A stretch of DNA of 64,000 bases from Tetrahymena thermophila SB210 (Eukaryota > Ciliophora > Oligohymenophorea > Hymenostomatida > Tetrahymenidae), in the NCBI RefSeq assembly GCF_000189635.1, contig NW_002476431.1:372001-436000 (forward strand), read 5' to 3'. Every line of letters starts with the position of its first letter. The stretch's first letter is position 1. Below the pieces are notes generated by a model. That model did no database searches and had not been told where the DNA came from. It saw only the letters and a program-made list of their open reading frames with translations. Positions 12,816 to 25,700 of the stretch are shown piece by piece. The translations under genes were made by a program, and so were the position numbers.

Positions 12816-13705
12816 ATGAAAGTTTAGCTTCCTTAAAATAATATTAATATGCACATTATAAATGCAGAGCAAATTAATTTAGTAGCTAGCTTTGTATAAT
12901 AAATTAAGTTTATCAAGAATAAGATTTTTATTAGATCATAGATGATAATGAACTAGAATTGATAGACGAATAATAGACTTAAATAGCTGAAGATATTGAT
13001 TAATCTGAATAATTTGTAAAAGAGTACTTAAATAAAATAATTTAAAAGATAAAGAAGATATGTAAAGGTAAAAAATATGAAAGTGTAGATGATGGCGTGT
13101 ATGAGGGAGATTTGGAAAAAAAATAATTATGTTTAGTATAAAAATTAGCGAGACCAATTGAAAATGGATAAATATATTATGAATCTACTGATTCTGATAA
13201 ACAAATAACCACTTATATTGTATTTCCTAAAAGTGATTTTGTTTAAAAAGATATTGCATTAGATTCTTTCAATAAAAAAAAAATAACAGAAGATTTATCC
13301 TCTGAGTCTATTGATAATTATATTATAATTAGCTGCTTTGTATAAGAGTTCTAATTAAAAGAATGTCACTTAGATGAAATCATTATATTCTTAAATTAAT
13401 ATAATAGCTAATAAAGCAAATATAATTATTATTATGACTAAAAAAAAAATATTATATATTCCCAATTTAAAATCTATATTTATGAAAACAAAGTAATTCA
13501 CTATTTACTATAAGCTATGGATATAACCAGCCTCATGTAATTTGTCCTTTTAGATTTTAGGACATTTATACTTTTTGGTAATAAGTCATATGATGGGGTG
13601 ATAAAATAAAGGTCTGCATTTCTTAAATAACTAAAATCATTTTAAGATGACATTGAAAAAAATTGGAAGAAAAAAATGAATGAATTTGATAATAAACACA
13701 TTTGA
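12816..13705 (+). CDS. Unknown protein, 278 residues
   Basis: Two exons, 12816-12881 and 12935-13705, separated by a 53-nt intron (GTAGCT...TATTAG). The intron is needed: without it the ATG frame meets TGA within 50 codons, and with it the model closes at exactly 279 codons. The protein begins MKVQLPQNNINMH. It has an acidic N-terminal part (IIDDNELELIDEQ), a lysine-rich stretch (IIQKIKKICKGKKYE) and mixed helix/strand-like sequence. The C-terminal third holds a hydrophobic segment (SLMQFVLLDFRTFILFG), then a charged helix (DIEKNWKKKMNEFD). No domain is recognised, and there is no signal peptide or clear membrane helix. It lies 366 bp after the transporter gene and 196 bp before the ZSWIM2-like gene, with its own flanks. 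Confidence 0.8.
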
Positions 13706-13901
13706 TTTTGTAAATAATTTATGTGAAAAATATATTAAACTTTTTACTACTTCTTAACTTTCATTATTTAATTTTGTAATTATTTTTTTAATAATCTTTT
13801 ATGGTTAACTAGCAGCAATATATTTATATATATGTTTTTTTTAAATTGATCAATTTAATTTAAGAAAGATAAATTATTAGATTAAGTATTAGATTTTCAT
13901 A

Positions 13902-16900
13902 ATGAGTAGATCTTGTGCCTACACTTCGAAAATTCCTTCAGGATTTAAGGAGCTTATAGATTAAGCATAGGACCTTAAGTTATTTTAGGTTAGCGAAAAT
14001 GGTCCTTCGTAGTTTATATTTAAAGATGAAGAGGGGGAAAAATTCCGCATTTAAATAGGATATACTATTTCTTGTACATGTCAATAATAGAGGATAAACA
14101 ATCAGTGTGTGCATACTGTTTTTGTGTTGTCTAAAAAATTTAGAGTAAATCAAGAGAATCCAATTATATGGTAAGGTAGCTACACAGATTAAGAAACAGA
14201 GGATATCATTAACTTAAAATATATGCAAAAGCGAAATAACGCAGCTGGTAATAACTCTTAATCAAGATAAAGCTATTTGCTAGCTAGGTAAGGAACATAA
14301 AAGATAGATTAAGCTTTAAGAAATGCAAAATAATAGTTAAGATAGCCTCTTGATGAAGAATCAATCTGCCCTATTTGTTAAGAAGATGTAAATTAAATTA
14401 AAATTTAATAAAAATTTCAATGATTTTTCTGATTTTTGAGTGAGTTAATGAGTGAGTAAATGTTTGTTTGTTGACTCATTTTAAATAAGTGTCAGGATTA
14501 TTTAAATTTTCGTGGTTGTTATAAAATTTTAGGAATTTAATATCAAAAATATAGTTTTTTTTACCAATTTAAATGTATTTAAAAATATTAAAAATAAATA
14601 GATGAAAAATGACTAACCTCTTACTTATTGTAGAAAAAAGTGTGGAAACAACTTTCATATAAAGTGTTTAAGAGTATGGATTGATCATAAATTAAGCAGT
14701 GGAGACAAAATAACTTGTCCTATGTGTAGATGTGACATGACAAATGGTATTTTTGATGAAATAAGAATAGATGAAGACTAATTTAATATCAAATATGTGA
14801 CACATTTTGGCAAAATATGTGGTGGATGCAATAAAAAAAATATTTTGGGAAATCTATATCACTGCCTATTTTGTGATAATTTAGATCTTTGCCATTACTG
14901 CTATGACTCTATGTAGCATCCAGTTCATTAAAAATTCTTATTAAAAAAGAAAAAAGATTGTGAGTGGGAAATAGCACCTTAAAGAATTAAAAAGCCTTAA
15001 TTTGGTAATTTGAATATACTAAAAACTGGAATTGATACAATTAGCCACCGCTAACTAGATTTAAAGCCTACATAGATATATAGTAATTTAAATGATTACT
15101 TTGTTTCTTGCTTTAGCTTATTTAAAGATATTAACTAAGAGCTTTAACTTCAATCTGGCCTCTCAATTATTGGATAAGAAATGAATAAATCCAAGAATAA
15201 TTGCTCATTATGCAACTAAGTGGACAATCATGGACTCATGAGAAAGCTTTCATGTGGACATGGGATAGATTCTCTTTGTTTAAAGTAACTCATTTCTTAA
15301 AACGAAATAGAGTGCCCAACATGTAAAGTACCAATTCTAAAAGGTTATGTATCTGCTTTCTAGTTAAAGAATAAAAAGACTATTTAAAATGAGTAATCCC
15401 AAGACAAACAAACAAATAATAAAGAATAAGAAACAAATTAATCAAAGGGTTAACAAAAAAAAAGTAATACTTTTAAACAAAAGACATTAGATAAGTTTAA
15501 GACAAGCTAAAGTACTAAAGAAAATAATCTTGACTTAGCACTAACTGGCAATTTGCTTATGCCAATTTCTAATTAATAAAATAATATTATTAGTGCATTA
15601 GAAGTAAATGGAGAGAAAAAAAGTATGGTTGAGATTGAACAAGAAGGATTAAGCTAAAATACAAAAAGGAGCTCAAATTTTAGAATAAAAAAAACTACAC
15701 ATGTGACCAAACCTCCAAACAATAGGCAGCCATAAGTTATTAAAAATGACTTAAATAATAGAATCAGAGAATAAAAAGAAAATCTTTAATAATAAATATA
15801 ATAGGGAGAGTTTTAGCTAATTGGTAAAGAAATATTCAACAAAAAATCAAAGAATGATGAAGACTCTACTATCAGAGGAAATACTTTCAATTAATAAATC
15901 AGAAGAAATTCTTATAAGTAATAAAATAATAATGAATACTCTGCTACTCAGTGTTTAGGATAGTAAAACTAATAAAATTTCATTTCAAACTAATTTTAAT
16001 ATGAATAGAGCTCAAATTTAAATTTATATGAGTAGGAATAAGGTGATTTCAACGATTAAGATGAAAAAATATTTTAATAAGAAGAAAAATTTAATTATAA
16101 TGAGAATTAACTTAAATAAAATAATTGTTTAGATAATTAGAATCCTCAATACTCTCATTAATTAGATAATGATAATTATGGAGAAGAAGAAGAAGAAGAA
16201 AAAGAAGAATGTAAAGAAAACTATTTATAGTATTAATATGAAATATCTGGAAAATAGGAATATCAAGTAGCAGAAAATTCATAAATAAAACAGAATCATG
16301 AACATGATTCATGTTTGTTAGAAGATGAAGATGAAGAATTTCAAAGGTAATTAATTGAATAATATGAGAAATAATTTGGAGGGGTAAATGATTTATAAAA
16401 TGTATAACAAGAAACTACTTTAACAAGAGTAAATGATGATTTATCTGATTAATTAATAAGTTAACAAGAGAAATATTTTGATTAGCTTTAAAATAATGAC
16501 AATTAAATTTAAAATAACGAAAGAATTTCTTCTTATTCTTTGAGTCACTAAAATACAACAGCTATAAGCTCAAACACAAATATTTAATCCTTAATGAATG
16601 AATAATAAGAATATGAAACATATATATACCAAAACAATAATGAGTAGGAGAATTTAACAATAAGAGGCAACACAATCGAAAAAGCTAATACACTAAATAG
16701 TAGAGGTATTAAATACGATAGAGAATAAATTAAAGTTGTCAAATAAGGAGGAAACCTAAATTAAAAAATAAGGGTTTCAAAATCTTAAAGAATTAACTAG
16801 CAAAAGCATGGATAGTAAATCAAAGTACCTATAGTATTACAAAATTAATTTGAAATTGTAGGCTAATCCTCCAAGCCTTAGGCAAGGATAAATGAAAGAA

Positions 16901-16929
16901 TAAATGGCAACCATGATCTTATAATATGA
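13902..16929 (+). CDS. ZSWIM2-like E3 ubiquitin ligase (SWIM-RING-ZZ-RING)
   Basis: 937 residues from exons 13902-14387 and 14602-16929. Both are whole codon numbers, joined by a 214-nt intron. Domain order matches animal ZSWIM2 (MEX): a SWIM zinc finger at about residues 58-71 (C58, C60, C69, H71); a first RING at about 156-204 (CPIC, then CRKKC, HIKC and CPMC); a ZZ finger from about 235 (CGGC, HCLFC, DLCHYC and a terminal His pair); and a second RING-like Cys/His cluster (CSLC, SCGHG, CLKQL, CPTC). From about residue 410 to the end the chain is a Q/N/E-rich disordered tail with a run of seven Glu near 16180-16200. Such proteins transfer ubiquitin with an E2; in mammals ZSWIM2 is testis-enriched. 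The intron falls inside the first RING, between the two halves of its zinc ligands. The target in ciliates is unknown. Confidence 0.88.
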
Positions 16930-17411
16930 AATCTAAACAAAATGCAAATAATTATATATTTAAAATTTATAATATAATAAATATTAAGTAAAGTACATAA
17001 TGAAAAAAAAATAATTAATTAAAAATTAAACTTAGGAAATTAATGATTATTCGGTTATTTCTTTTAAAAATAAAATAGATATATAATTTAACTGAATCTT
17101 TATATATATATAATTATAAAAAATTATTATTGTTATTATATCATTTTTTATATCTTAAATATTAATATAATTTGCTATACAATAAAGGAATAATTTACCA
17201 TAAATACTTAAATAATTTGCTAAAAAAATATAATTTATTTGCATTAAAAATATTTATATAATTTACTGAAGCTTAGTATACAAAAATCTTCTTAAAAACA
17301 TAATTAAATTTATGGTTTTTTGATCAACCATTAAATCTACATTTATTTTGATGTAATATAATTTAATTTAAAATAAATAAATAATTACAAAATCTAATTA
17401 ATAATTATAGA
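16930..17411. other. Intergenic spacer
   Basis: A/T runs only. 3' flank of the ubiquitin ligase gene and 5' flank of the isochorismatase-fold gene. Confidence 0.7.
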
Positions 17412-18032
17412 ATGGAAAATAATAAAAATAGCAAGCCCCAAGCATAGTTGCCACATAGAATAGAAATAGAGGAAACCATTTTTTTATCATGTGATTAACA
17501 AAGTTCCTTTCATAAACATATATTTTCATTTGACACAATTGTAGGAACAGCAAAATAACTAATAAGAACAGCCTCTCTATTAGGTCTCCCTGTTCTGGTT
17601 ACTGAATAGAATCCATAAAAGCTTGGAAATTTGATAATAGATCTCCAAAAAGAATTACCATAAATAAATAGTTAAGTCATATAAAAAATGTCTTTATCTA
17701 TGGTAAATGACTAAACTAAACAATTTCTTAACAAATACCCTCATCGTAAAACTGCAATATTATTTGGAGTTGAAGCACATGCAGCAATACAATAAACGAC
17801 ACTTGATTTAATTTCTTTAGGTTATAAAGTGTATTTGATAACTGATGGAATTTCTAGTTAAAGAAAGATAGATAGATCAACTGCATTCAGGAGATTAGAA
17901 AATGAAGGAGCCATATTAGCTACTTCAGAATCTGTTATATTTGAATTAATTAGAACAGCAAAGCATCCTCAATTTAAAAAGATACTAAATATATTAAAGA
18001 TGGACAGAGTACAAGCTATTGCAAAATTGTGA
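17412..18032 (+). CDS. Isochorismatase-fold protein, ISOC1/ISOC2-like, lacking the catalytic cysteine
   Basis: Intronless, 206 residues, close to the usual size of animal ISOC2. The whole chain follows the ISOC pattern: FLSCDQQSSF with the acidic residue D28, then GLPVLVTEQNPQKLG; K92 in IQKMSLSM; FGVEAHAAIQQTTLDLISLG; VYLITDGISSQR; and AKHPQFKKIL near the end. Members of this cysteine-hydrolase superfamily normally use an Asp-Lys-Cys triad. Here the position of the Cys (GIEAQAC in ISOC2, from memory of the family) is alanine at about residue 125, so the protein is probably not a classical hydrolase and may bind a ligand or partner. The animal ISOC proteins themselves have no firm substrate. 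There is no targeting signal at the N-terminus. Confidence 0.88.
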
Positions 18033-18672
18033 TTAATAAAGGAAAATATTAGCTAAAAATTAATTAATCTTTATTTTATTGAGACAATATTTAGTAAAAA
18101 TTGGCAAATATGTGACAATATATTAATAAAAATTTTAAATTATCAGCAATTCATTAATAAATTTTTGAAGAAAATATTTTATTTTGTCAATTTACTAAAA
18201 ATCAAATTTAATTAAAATTTTTTTGGAAAAATATTTTTCTTTTGTAATAAAAATTTTTCAATTTGATCTATTATTCTAAAAAAGTTGATATAGACCAACC
18301 AATCACTAAACTTATCAAAAATAAGCATATCCTGTACAAGCTTTCAAAACAAATATCAGGAATAAAGTATATATTTAATTAGCTAGTTCAATTTTTGAAT
18401 GAAAACATATTTTAAATTTGTGAGTAATTAGAACTTTATATTTTTATATTTTTACTGGCTCCTGGTTAATATCTATCTATGTATATATATTTGAAAAAGA
18501 AAGAAACCAAAAATACAAATATGAAATAAGTAGATTATTTATCTACTTAAAGAGGAATAATTATTTTTAAATCTTTTATATTTAATTATATGATAGTTTG
18601 TTTAATAGAACTTGCTTTACTAAGTTGCTTGAAAACAAGCAAAATTAATATCTTATTTATTATAATTATTTT
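18033..18672. other. Convergent intergenic region
   Basis: Lies between the 3' ends of the isochorismatase-fold gene (plus) and the CIMIP2-like gene (minus). A/T-rich with no frame of interest; it carries both transcript ends. Confidence 0.7.
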
Positions 18673-19966
18673 TCAACCCATGTACTTGTAGTTATATTCC
18701 TTAGGAGGAAGTCTTCTCTCTTTAAATAAAACTGTGTCTCTATGGAAAGGTACCTATTTATTGAAATGTATTCTGTATTCAGAAGTGGTTCTGTCAGCTT
18801 TTAAAATATATAAAAATCTTTGATTATTCTAAATTAGTGAGCATTTTTTAATTACCATGAAGCACTTTTTCTGGGACCCATCCTGTACGATCAAATGTTG
18901 TATGGTTTTGTTAGAAACCGGATGTCTTAGTAAAATATTTTTAGGTTTAAAGATCTTTATCTGTTTCTCTATAAGTAGGGTTGGGTTTATGAAGAGGATT
19001 TCTAAAACTATCATGAGTTTATGATTACCATTAGTTACTTTTTTGCTATAAAAATATAAATAATGAAATTTATTTTTTAGTAAATATAGGTAATAAAGAT
19101 TTCGTGAAACTTTTTTAACATTTCAGATAAGTAAATTTATAAAATTGCTCAATAAAGTTGCAATATCAAACAAAATACACATTAAATTATGAGGTTTCAA
19201 AACATTAAATTATCTAGCTTTTGAATAAAATAAAATTTATACATCAATGCTTGGATGGTTTTTTAACAAAGTTTGAGCTCCAAATTTGTGAGTAGTAGCT
19301 GTTAAAGAAGGGTCTCTAAAATCTTTTTTTATAAAATATAACTTCTTAATTTATTTTTATTTTATCTTCTTATTGATTGTTAATTGTTAACAAGTTTACC
19401 ATGTCTTTAATAATTGAATCCAGTTGAGGCAAGTTTGAATGGATTTTGAGCAACTTTAGGGTTACTCAAACAGTTCTTTGCAATTTCACCATAGGAGGCT
19501 CCGTAGTGATTATTAGGTTTTAAGCCAGGGATGTATCCTGCATAACCAGGTGGTACATGGGTTTTTGGTTCTTAAGGTTTCTAATAAAATATTAAAAAAG
19601 AATTAATGTCATTGCATACTCTTGCTCGATATTAATTTTTTTATGCATTTGAAGATTTTTTGATTGCCCTAAAAAATATTATTATTTACAGTTTTGCCAA
19701 ATGTCTTACTTTTTAATGCTAAATATACTAATTCCCTTTAAACAAAACTCATTTTTAAATTTGAGCATTTTGCATTTTAGGGTTTTATTGTTGTAATATT
19801 ATTTATGATAAAAATAAGGTTATTGAATTACGCTTGTCCAATGAGTACCGTAAGATGTACGATAAAGTTAATCGCCTGTCCAAGCAGAAAATTTGTTATG
19901 CTCAATTGGTCTACTTTATAAACTTTGAGTTTTTGCTGGGTTAAAATCATATGCGTATTGACTCAT
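18673..19966 (-). CDS. CIMIP2/FAM166-like ciliary microtubule inner protein
   Basis: 236 residues from five exons: 19966-19832, 19580-19400, 19322-19243, 19045-18856 and 18797-18673, exactly 237 codons. It starts MSQYAYDFNPAKTQ. The first splice restores GTHWTS joined to KPQEPKTHVPPGYAGYIPG, the hallmark His-x-Pro-Gly-Tyr-x-Gly-(Tyr/His)-(Ile/Val)-Pro-Gly of this family, followed by NNHYGASYGEIA. Repeated short aromatic/Pro modules follow (HKPNPTYRET, TFDRTGWVPEK, RLPPKEYNYKYMG at the end). Proteins of this type bind the inner wall of axonemal doublet microtubules; CIMIP2 homologues are known among Tetrahymena doublet inner proteins. The chain has few acidic runs and no membrane helix. Sure of the family, not of the A/B/C paralogue. 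Confidence 0.85.
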
Positions 19967-20631
19967 TCTACTTTGTGTTCTAACTTATATTTATTTATTT
20001 AATTGTTTGTTTTCTTTTTATTTTTTTTATGAATAATATATTATTCTTTACAGTATTTTATTTCTTTATAAAATGAATGAAATCTATGTATATATATATG
20101 AAAAAATTAGTGCATTTGTCAAATTTTTATTTATCTGTAAAGGTTTTATAATAAGAAGAGCATGATTAATGATAAAAAATACAAAATAATAACTGAAACT
20201 TAAATAGCCAACAATATTTATTATGTTATGAAATTAACTACTATCTGGCATTTAAACCAAAAAAAGATAGATATTTATATTATCCTAAAATCTCAACCAA
20301 AATGAGTTAGTGGAAAATCTAAGATACTAATCATCTAATTATTCGATCTTTATTAATTTAATTCACAAAATGGTTGGCATACTAAAATAAATTTAATTGC
20401 ATACATATAATAAAGTTATCTTTAAAATTATATCACTTAAAAAATATCATTGATCTCGTTAATTATTATTAGCTTACTTCAAATTTTTAAGCTCTATTTA
20501 ATAAATCAATTTATTATTTAAGATTTAATAAAAAATTTAAAATCAGTTACATACTTTAGAACAAACCTTTTCATTACTAAATCATTCTTATTTGTGTAAT
20601 TCACTATTTTGTTTATTTTCTTATTGTCTCT
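19967..20631. other. Intergenic spacer between tandem minus-strand genes
   Basis: A/T-rich, with TA dinucleotide runs near 20090. 5' flank of the CIMIP2-like gene and 3' flank of the next gene. Nothing else seen. Confidence 0.7.
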
Positions 20632-22392
20632 TCAAGTTGGTTTTTTGATCTTTTGATGAATCATTTTAACGGTCTTTTTATTTTACAAATTATTCAATAA
20701 ATAATTTTATTTTAAAATTTATTTTTGAAATGTACCTGATTAATGTACGGTAAATTAGAATTCTTTGCAATAAGGTGAGTTTGATTGCTTTTTTTTTAAA
20801 TTATATTTTACTTTAAGTTTATTGAAATTAAAAATTAAATACCTAATTTGATGCTTAATTGAATTTTTGTTTTGATTCTTTTGATGTGTTTAAATTTTAT
20901 TTTTATGGAGTCTAGTTATACTTTTATTAATAAAAATTTATAAATGAGATTTTATGTACTTTGGTTATTTTTTTACTTTTATTTCAGATTAGGCTAAACT
21001 CTGCTTTTCAGATATTTAGAGCTCATTTTTTTCTTTTAGTTTGTTAATTTACATGTTTTACAAAACACTTATTTTTTCAACATTAGATTCTATTTGTTTT
21101 ATATTTATTTTTATAAAGAGTTAATTAAAAATAGATTAAATTTACATTCAATATCTGCATTCTGAGAGAATGGATTAAAATTTGTTTCATATAAAGAAAA
21201 TGGCGATTTATTAGCAATTGCTTAGTCATGATTATAAAATCTGCTTTCTTTTTATTTCTTTTAAAATGAAGTACTCTGAAATTACTATGAAAATTCCTTA
21301 AAATTTTGATAGCAAAAGCTATGAGTCAATTGATTTTAAGAAATCATTTTGCTATTAATCTCTTTTGAGGCTCTTGAACGTTTTAGAAATTCATCAATCA
21401 CTTCTAATTGCATTTTATTTCTTTCAATAATAAAATTGGGAATTTGAGACTTTAAACTTTCAAATTCAAAAGGCTTCATCACATTAGTTATACTCAATAT
21501 TGATTAAATACATTTATTGCAAGACATAATCATTTACTTCTCTATTTCACATTTAAACATTTCTAATACCAAGTTAAATGAGTTTGCAGTTGTATTCATA
21601 TAGCTTTAATTAGTTTATAAAAGAGATGTAGAGCCATTTGAAACACTTTTATCATTTTTACTGTTTTATTCCTGAAATGTTTCCTTTTTTGATTTATTTA
21701 TATATATGATAACTGAATAATTAATTTACAGTCATTCTAAATTTTATAAAAGAGTTCTTCACGATTTTGCATTGCTGATCTTAAAATTTTTTAGTTATTT
21801 GATCATAAAATTCTTTTTCGGTTTTGTAAGAGTCTTTCACCTAAATATTTAACAAATTAGATAGACACATTTAAATAAAGAAAAATGTTTACTTGTTTAT
21901 TAATTTAGTATAATTTACTTCCTTGTTCTTTTAAAATTAGATGCTACTTCAATAGCTCATTTTCATATAATCCAATCTAATATTTTAATTTGAAACCATT
22001 TAACAACAATTTAAAATAGTTTTTCCGATACTTACTTTAGCAGAAAAGATATTTATCATATCCTTTACTAAATTTAAAATTTGGTTTATTCCATTTATTG
22101 ACTCTTCATCTTCGTAGCAAATATCCATATTTTTGAGCTAAGTTTCAACTATTTTCTAAGCTCCTTGTTTAGTCTTTTTAAGTAAATTACCCCATTCCTT
22201 TAAATTTATTGTTTAAAATTCAGTTTAAATTTTAAAAGCAGCAATAATATTAACCTTAATAAGCTTTTTAGCTAATCTATATTTTTCATGATATCTATCA
22301 AGATGTCCTTGCTACTTTTTGAATTCATCAATCTTCACTTATACATTATCAATCAAAGACTTCTCTGATGAGAAGGTTGAGTCTTTATCCAT
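20632..22392 (-). CDS. Unknown helical protein
   Basis: Starts MDKDSTFSSEKSLIDN (ATG 22392-22390); the first exon to 22036 is 119 whole codons and largely alpha-helical (EFKKQQGHLDRYHEKYRLAKK..). After a roughly 200-nt intron, VKDSYKTEKEFYDQITKKFQDQ follows, then a short intron, then a long exon with paired Cys (MSCNKCIQSIL) and VIDEFLKRSRASKEIN. The lower end is more Q/S/K-rich and seems to have at least three more small introns. The most consistent model ends ..PYINQ + TVKMIHQKIKKPT at TGA 20634-20632. An N-terminal helical bundle of this kind could be a BAR-like membrane-binding module, but no signature supports that. Exon limits below 21100 are tentative. Confidence 0.65.
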
Positions 22393-22714
22393 TTTCTTAA
22401 TTTTTTTATATTTAAATTTAATTAATTAATTTTATTTTTTTTTTACAAATATTTTCTTTTTTTTAAAATTAGAAGACACAACTTTCGTGCTCATTTTATT
22501 CTAACAAAAAATAACCTTAAACACTTATCAGACACTCTTTTTATTAATTTTAAAATTTAAAATAAACTTTGAGTTATTTTTGAGTAAGTATAGAAAAATA
22601 ATTTACAAAATGAAATATAAATAGATTGATTTTATTTTTTAAATATAAATTCCATTTAAATTATACAAAATCAATTTTTAAAAACCAAAAATAAAATTTT
22701 TTAATGAGAAATAT
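22393..22714. other. Short intergenic spacer
   Basis: About 320 bp of A/T runs between two minus-strand genes; no feature seen. Confidence 0.65.
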
Positions 22715-25700
22715 TCAATGAGGAGCATTTTTATCCAAATTAGAAGTATCTTAAATTTTGAGCTTTCCAGTAAAGAGTGCGCTTGCTAACGATACACTCT
22801 TTTATGAATCAGAGGAAGTTTTGTTAGATCCTTCTAAATTATTATAAGACCCAGATCTCTAAAATTTTTATTAAGAAGATCTAGGATCGTTATTATTAAA
22901 AAGAAGATTTAGCCTGTCGGTTGTTTAAGGAGTGTAGGCTAATTGTTCATCCAACTCAGCTTCAGATAAATATTTTTTTAGTAATTTTTTTTCCTTAGAA
23001 AACATTTTCCAGCTTGAAAAGCAAGCATATAAGTAGGATCTCATTTGTTACTTGCTCATATTAATTCTTTCTTAGCATACTTCTTTCCACTCTAAAAATA
23101 CTCTCCTGCTCAAATTATTTTCATAAACTTAATAAGCTGTTTCGATAGCTTCTTCTTCTTAATTTCTTTTAATTTTTCTAATTTATAAATGCTTTTTAAA
23201 TATGAGGATAAAAAGTTTAATTCTTACTTGTCTATAGTAAATTTGCGCCAAACATTGAAGACCATTTGAACAAATGACTCTTGCTTCTATAATAAATATT
23301 GTTAAAGCATAAAATTTGTTTATTCTTAAGAATCTTCTTCAGATTATTCCAAAAATTCGCCTTAATTATAAAAATCATCTTCCTTATAATCCTCTACTTA
23401 AGATTTATCTAAAATATACAAAAAAATATTTTTTTTTATACTCATTAAATAAATAATAAAAATATTTGTTAAATTTACCTGCTTAATTTTAATCAATATT
23501 CTCAAAGCTCATGTTTATTTGTTTTTATTGTTAAGCCTACTAGAGCTATTATAACAGTTGCTACTACTGTTATTGAATTAATTACTATTATTATATCATA
23601 TTTTATTACTAATTACTTAAATTTTATTGTTATTGTTCATAATTATTATTTAAAATATTTTTAGATGTATTAGATGAACTTTTTTATTCGTCTTAGCTAA
23701 ATGTGTATTATTATTCTTCATGTTAATCTTATCCTTAACTTTAGTTTTAATTTTATTAAACTAATTCATGATCATGCTAATGAATATCTTTATCTTACTG
23801 TTAGTAGGAATGAATTTATTCATATGACTCATTTTAACTTTAAATTTAATATGATTCTATTTTACTTTCTCTTTCTTAAGATTTATTTTCTTGATCATTT
23901 TAATAAGAGTCATTTTAATTCTCTTAATTATAAGATTAGGACTCTCTCAAATACTTTTACAATTAAGAATCATTACCTGACTCATGTTCCTCACTTTGCT
24001 CTTTGATAATGAGATGTTCTTATTGAATTATGTTTGATTGCTTTTAAATGTTTTCATAACTCTAAATTTGCTGTCTTTGCTATTAGGGAATATATTATCT
24101 TGGTTTGTCAAAAAGTAAATCTGCCATGTCTTAGTCTTGATAATCATATTTATTCTCTTGCTAAATTTAATTTATTTTTTACTAAATACCAATATTTTAA
24201 TCATAATTGGAATTAGGATTATAGTTAATAGGTATATTTATGTAATTTGCATCACTGTAAGTTACTGGTTCTTCATTATAATATTCGTTCTCATCAGATT
24301 AAAATTATTCTGATTAATTACTTAGATATCTTTAATTTTGTTGTTAGTTTTATTGGTGATAAGTTTATTATTATTTTTACAACATTTACTGCTACTGCTA
24401 CTTCAAAATTTCATATTATTGCTAAAGATAACGCAACTACTCTTCTTGCTCTTATTTTGTTAGTTACTAAATGTTTCCTTATTAGTTTACTTATTGCTGA
24501 TGGTGTAAAGCCAATTATTACATAAGTTCATTCTCAACTAATTTTTATTGTTACTCATAAAATTCTTACTAATCGAATTGATCTTATTAGTATTCCTCAT
24601 ATTGTTAGGCATTTTAATAAGCTCTGGCCCAGAAATAAAGGTATTTTTATTTGCTTTTAAAAAAAAATATTAATTTTAGTGCAAAATTATTAAAATTTAC
24701 GATTTGTTTTCCCAAAATAAATGAGCTTTTTAGTATCTGTCATTTTTGTTTCTTCTATACTGAGTATAGATTTATAATATTGTCAAGCTAAATTATTTTT
24801 AAATATTCATTATTATTTTTAGATAAAATTATTTTTAATTACACTGATTTCATTTATTTTATTCTTCTAATGAATAGATATTCTTTACACTTCATCTTTG
24901 AGCGTTCAGCTTGAATTTTTAGATTTTTTAGAATGTTAAAGAACTAAATTGCTCTTTATGTGTTCATTTTTATTTAATGGTTTTCAATTAAATATTTTAG
25001 TACTTGTGTTTTTGATTTAAATTACTCGTAAAGTTCAAATAATTTTTAAGCGTATTAGCGCTTTACTGATCTATCAATACAGCTAGAAACTATATTAGCA
25101 GCTTTAATTTTTATATATCTGATTTATATTTATCTAAAAGCATCTCTCAATTTCTATTATTAGCATCTTTTTAAAGCCTTAGTTAACACCTATCCTAGCA
25201 CCTAAAAATATATCATATACAAAAACATATTTTTAAATTTCTCTAATTTTAAAATATTTGAATAATTTACACTTGAAAATTGCTTGGAACTTTCAACAAA
25301 CTTTTTCCAAAGTTTGAAAGTTTTTTACTGTAGCTACCTATCATGATGTAAATTAGCTTGAATTTAAATATTATTTTAGTAGTTAACAAAATCTTTTAAG
25401 TTTAGCAAGCTACCACTGAGTAACTCTTTTTGCTTTCTGCTTATTAATTTACTTAACTTTTAAAATTCATCCTTTAACTTTTGTTCTTTAAGAGTTTGCT
25501 AAATCATGGAATTCCTTATTGCATAAAATAAAATATTTAAATGGATTTTTAAAAAATTAATTGATAAATATTTACTTGATTTAGTTTTTTTAGAATTTAG
25601 GAGAATTTAGTCTTTCAGATTTCTTAGCAAGAGCTTTGTCCTACTTTTTTTAAATGTACATTTGCTTTAGATTAAAAATAAATTATTGAGCAGAAGAGAA

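Noticed and set aside
23701..24525. Three plus-strand open frames rich in Leu, Ile and Phe
   Set aside because: They are the reverse of the Gln-rich exon of the minus-strand Sfi1-repeat gene; glutamine codons on one strand read as Leu/Val/Ile on the other.
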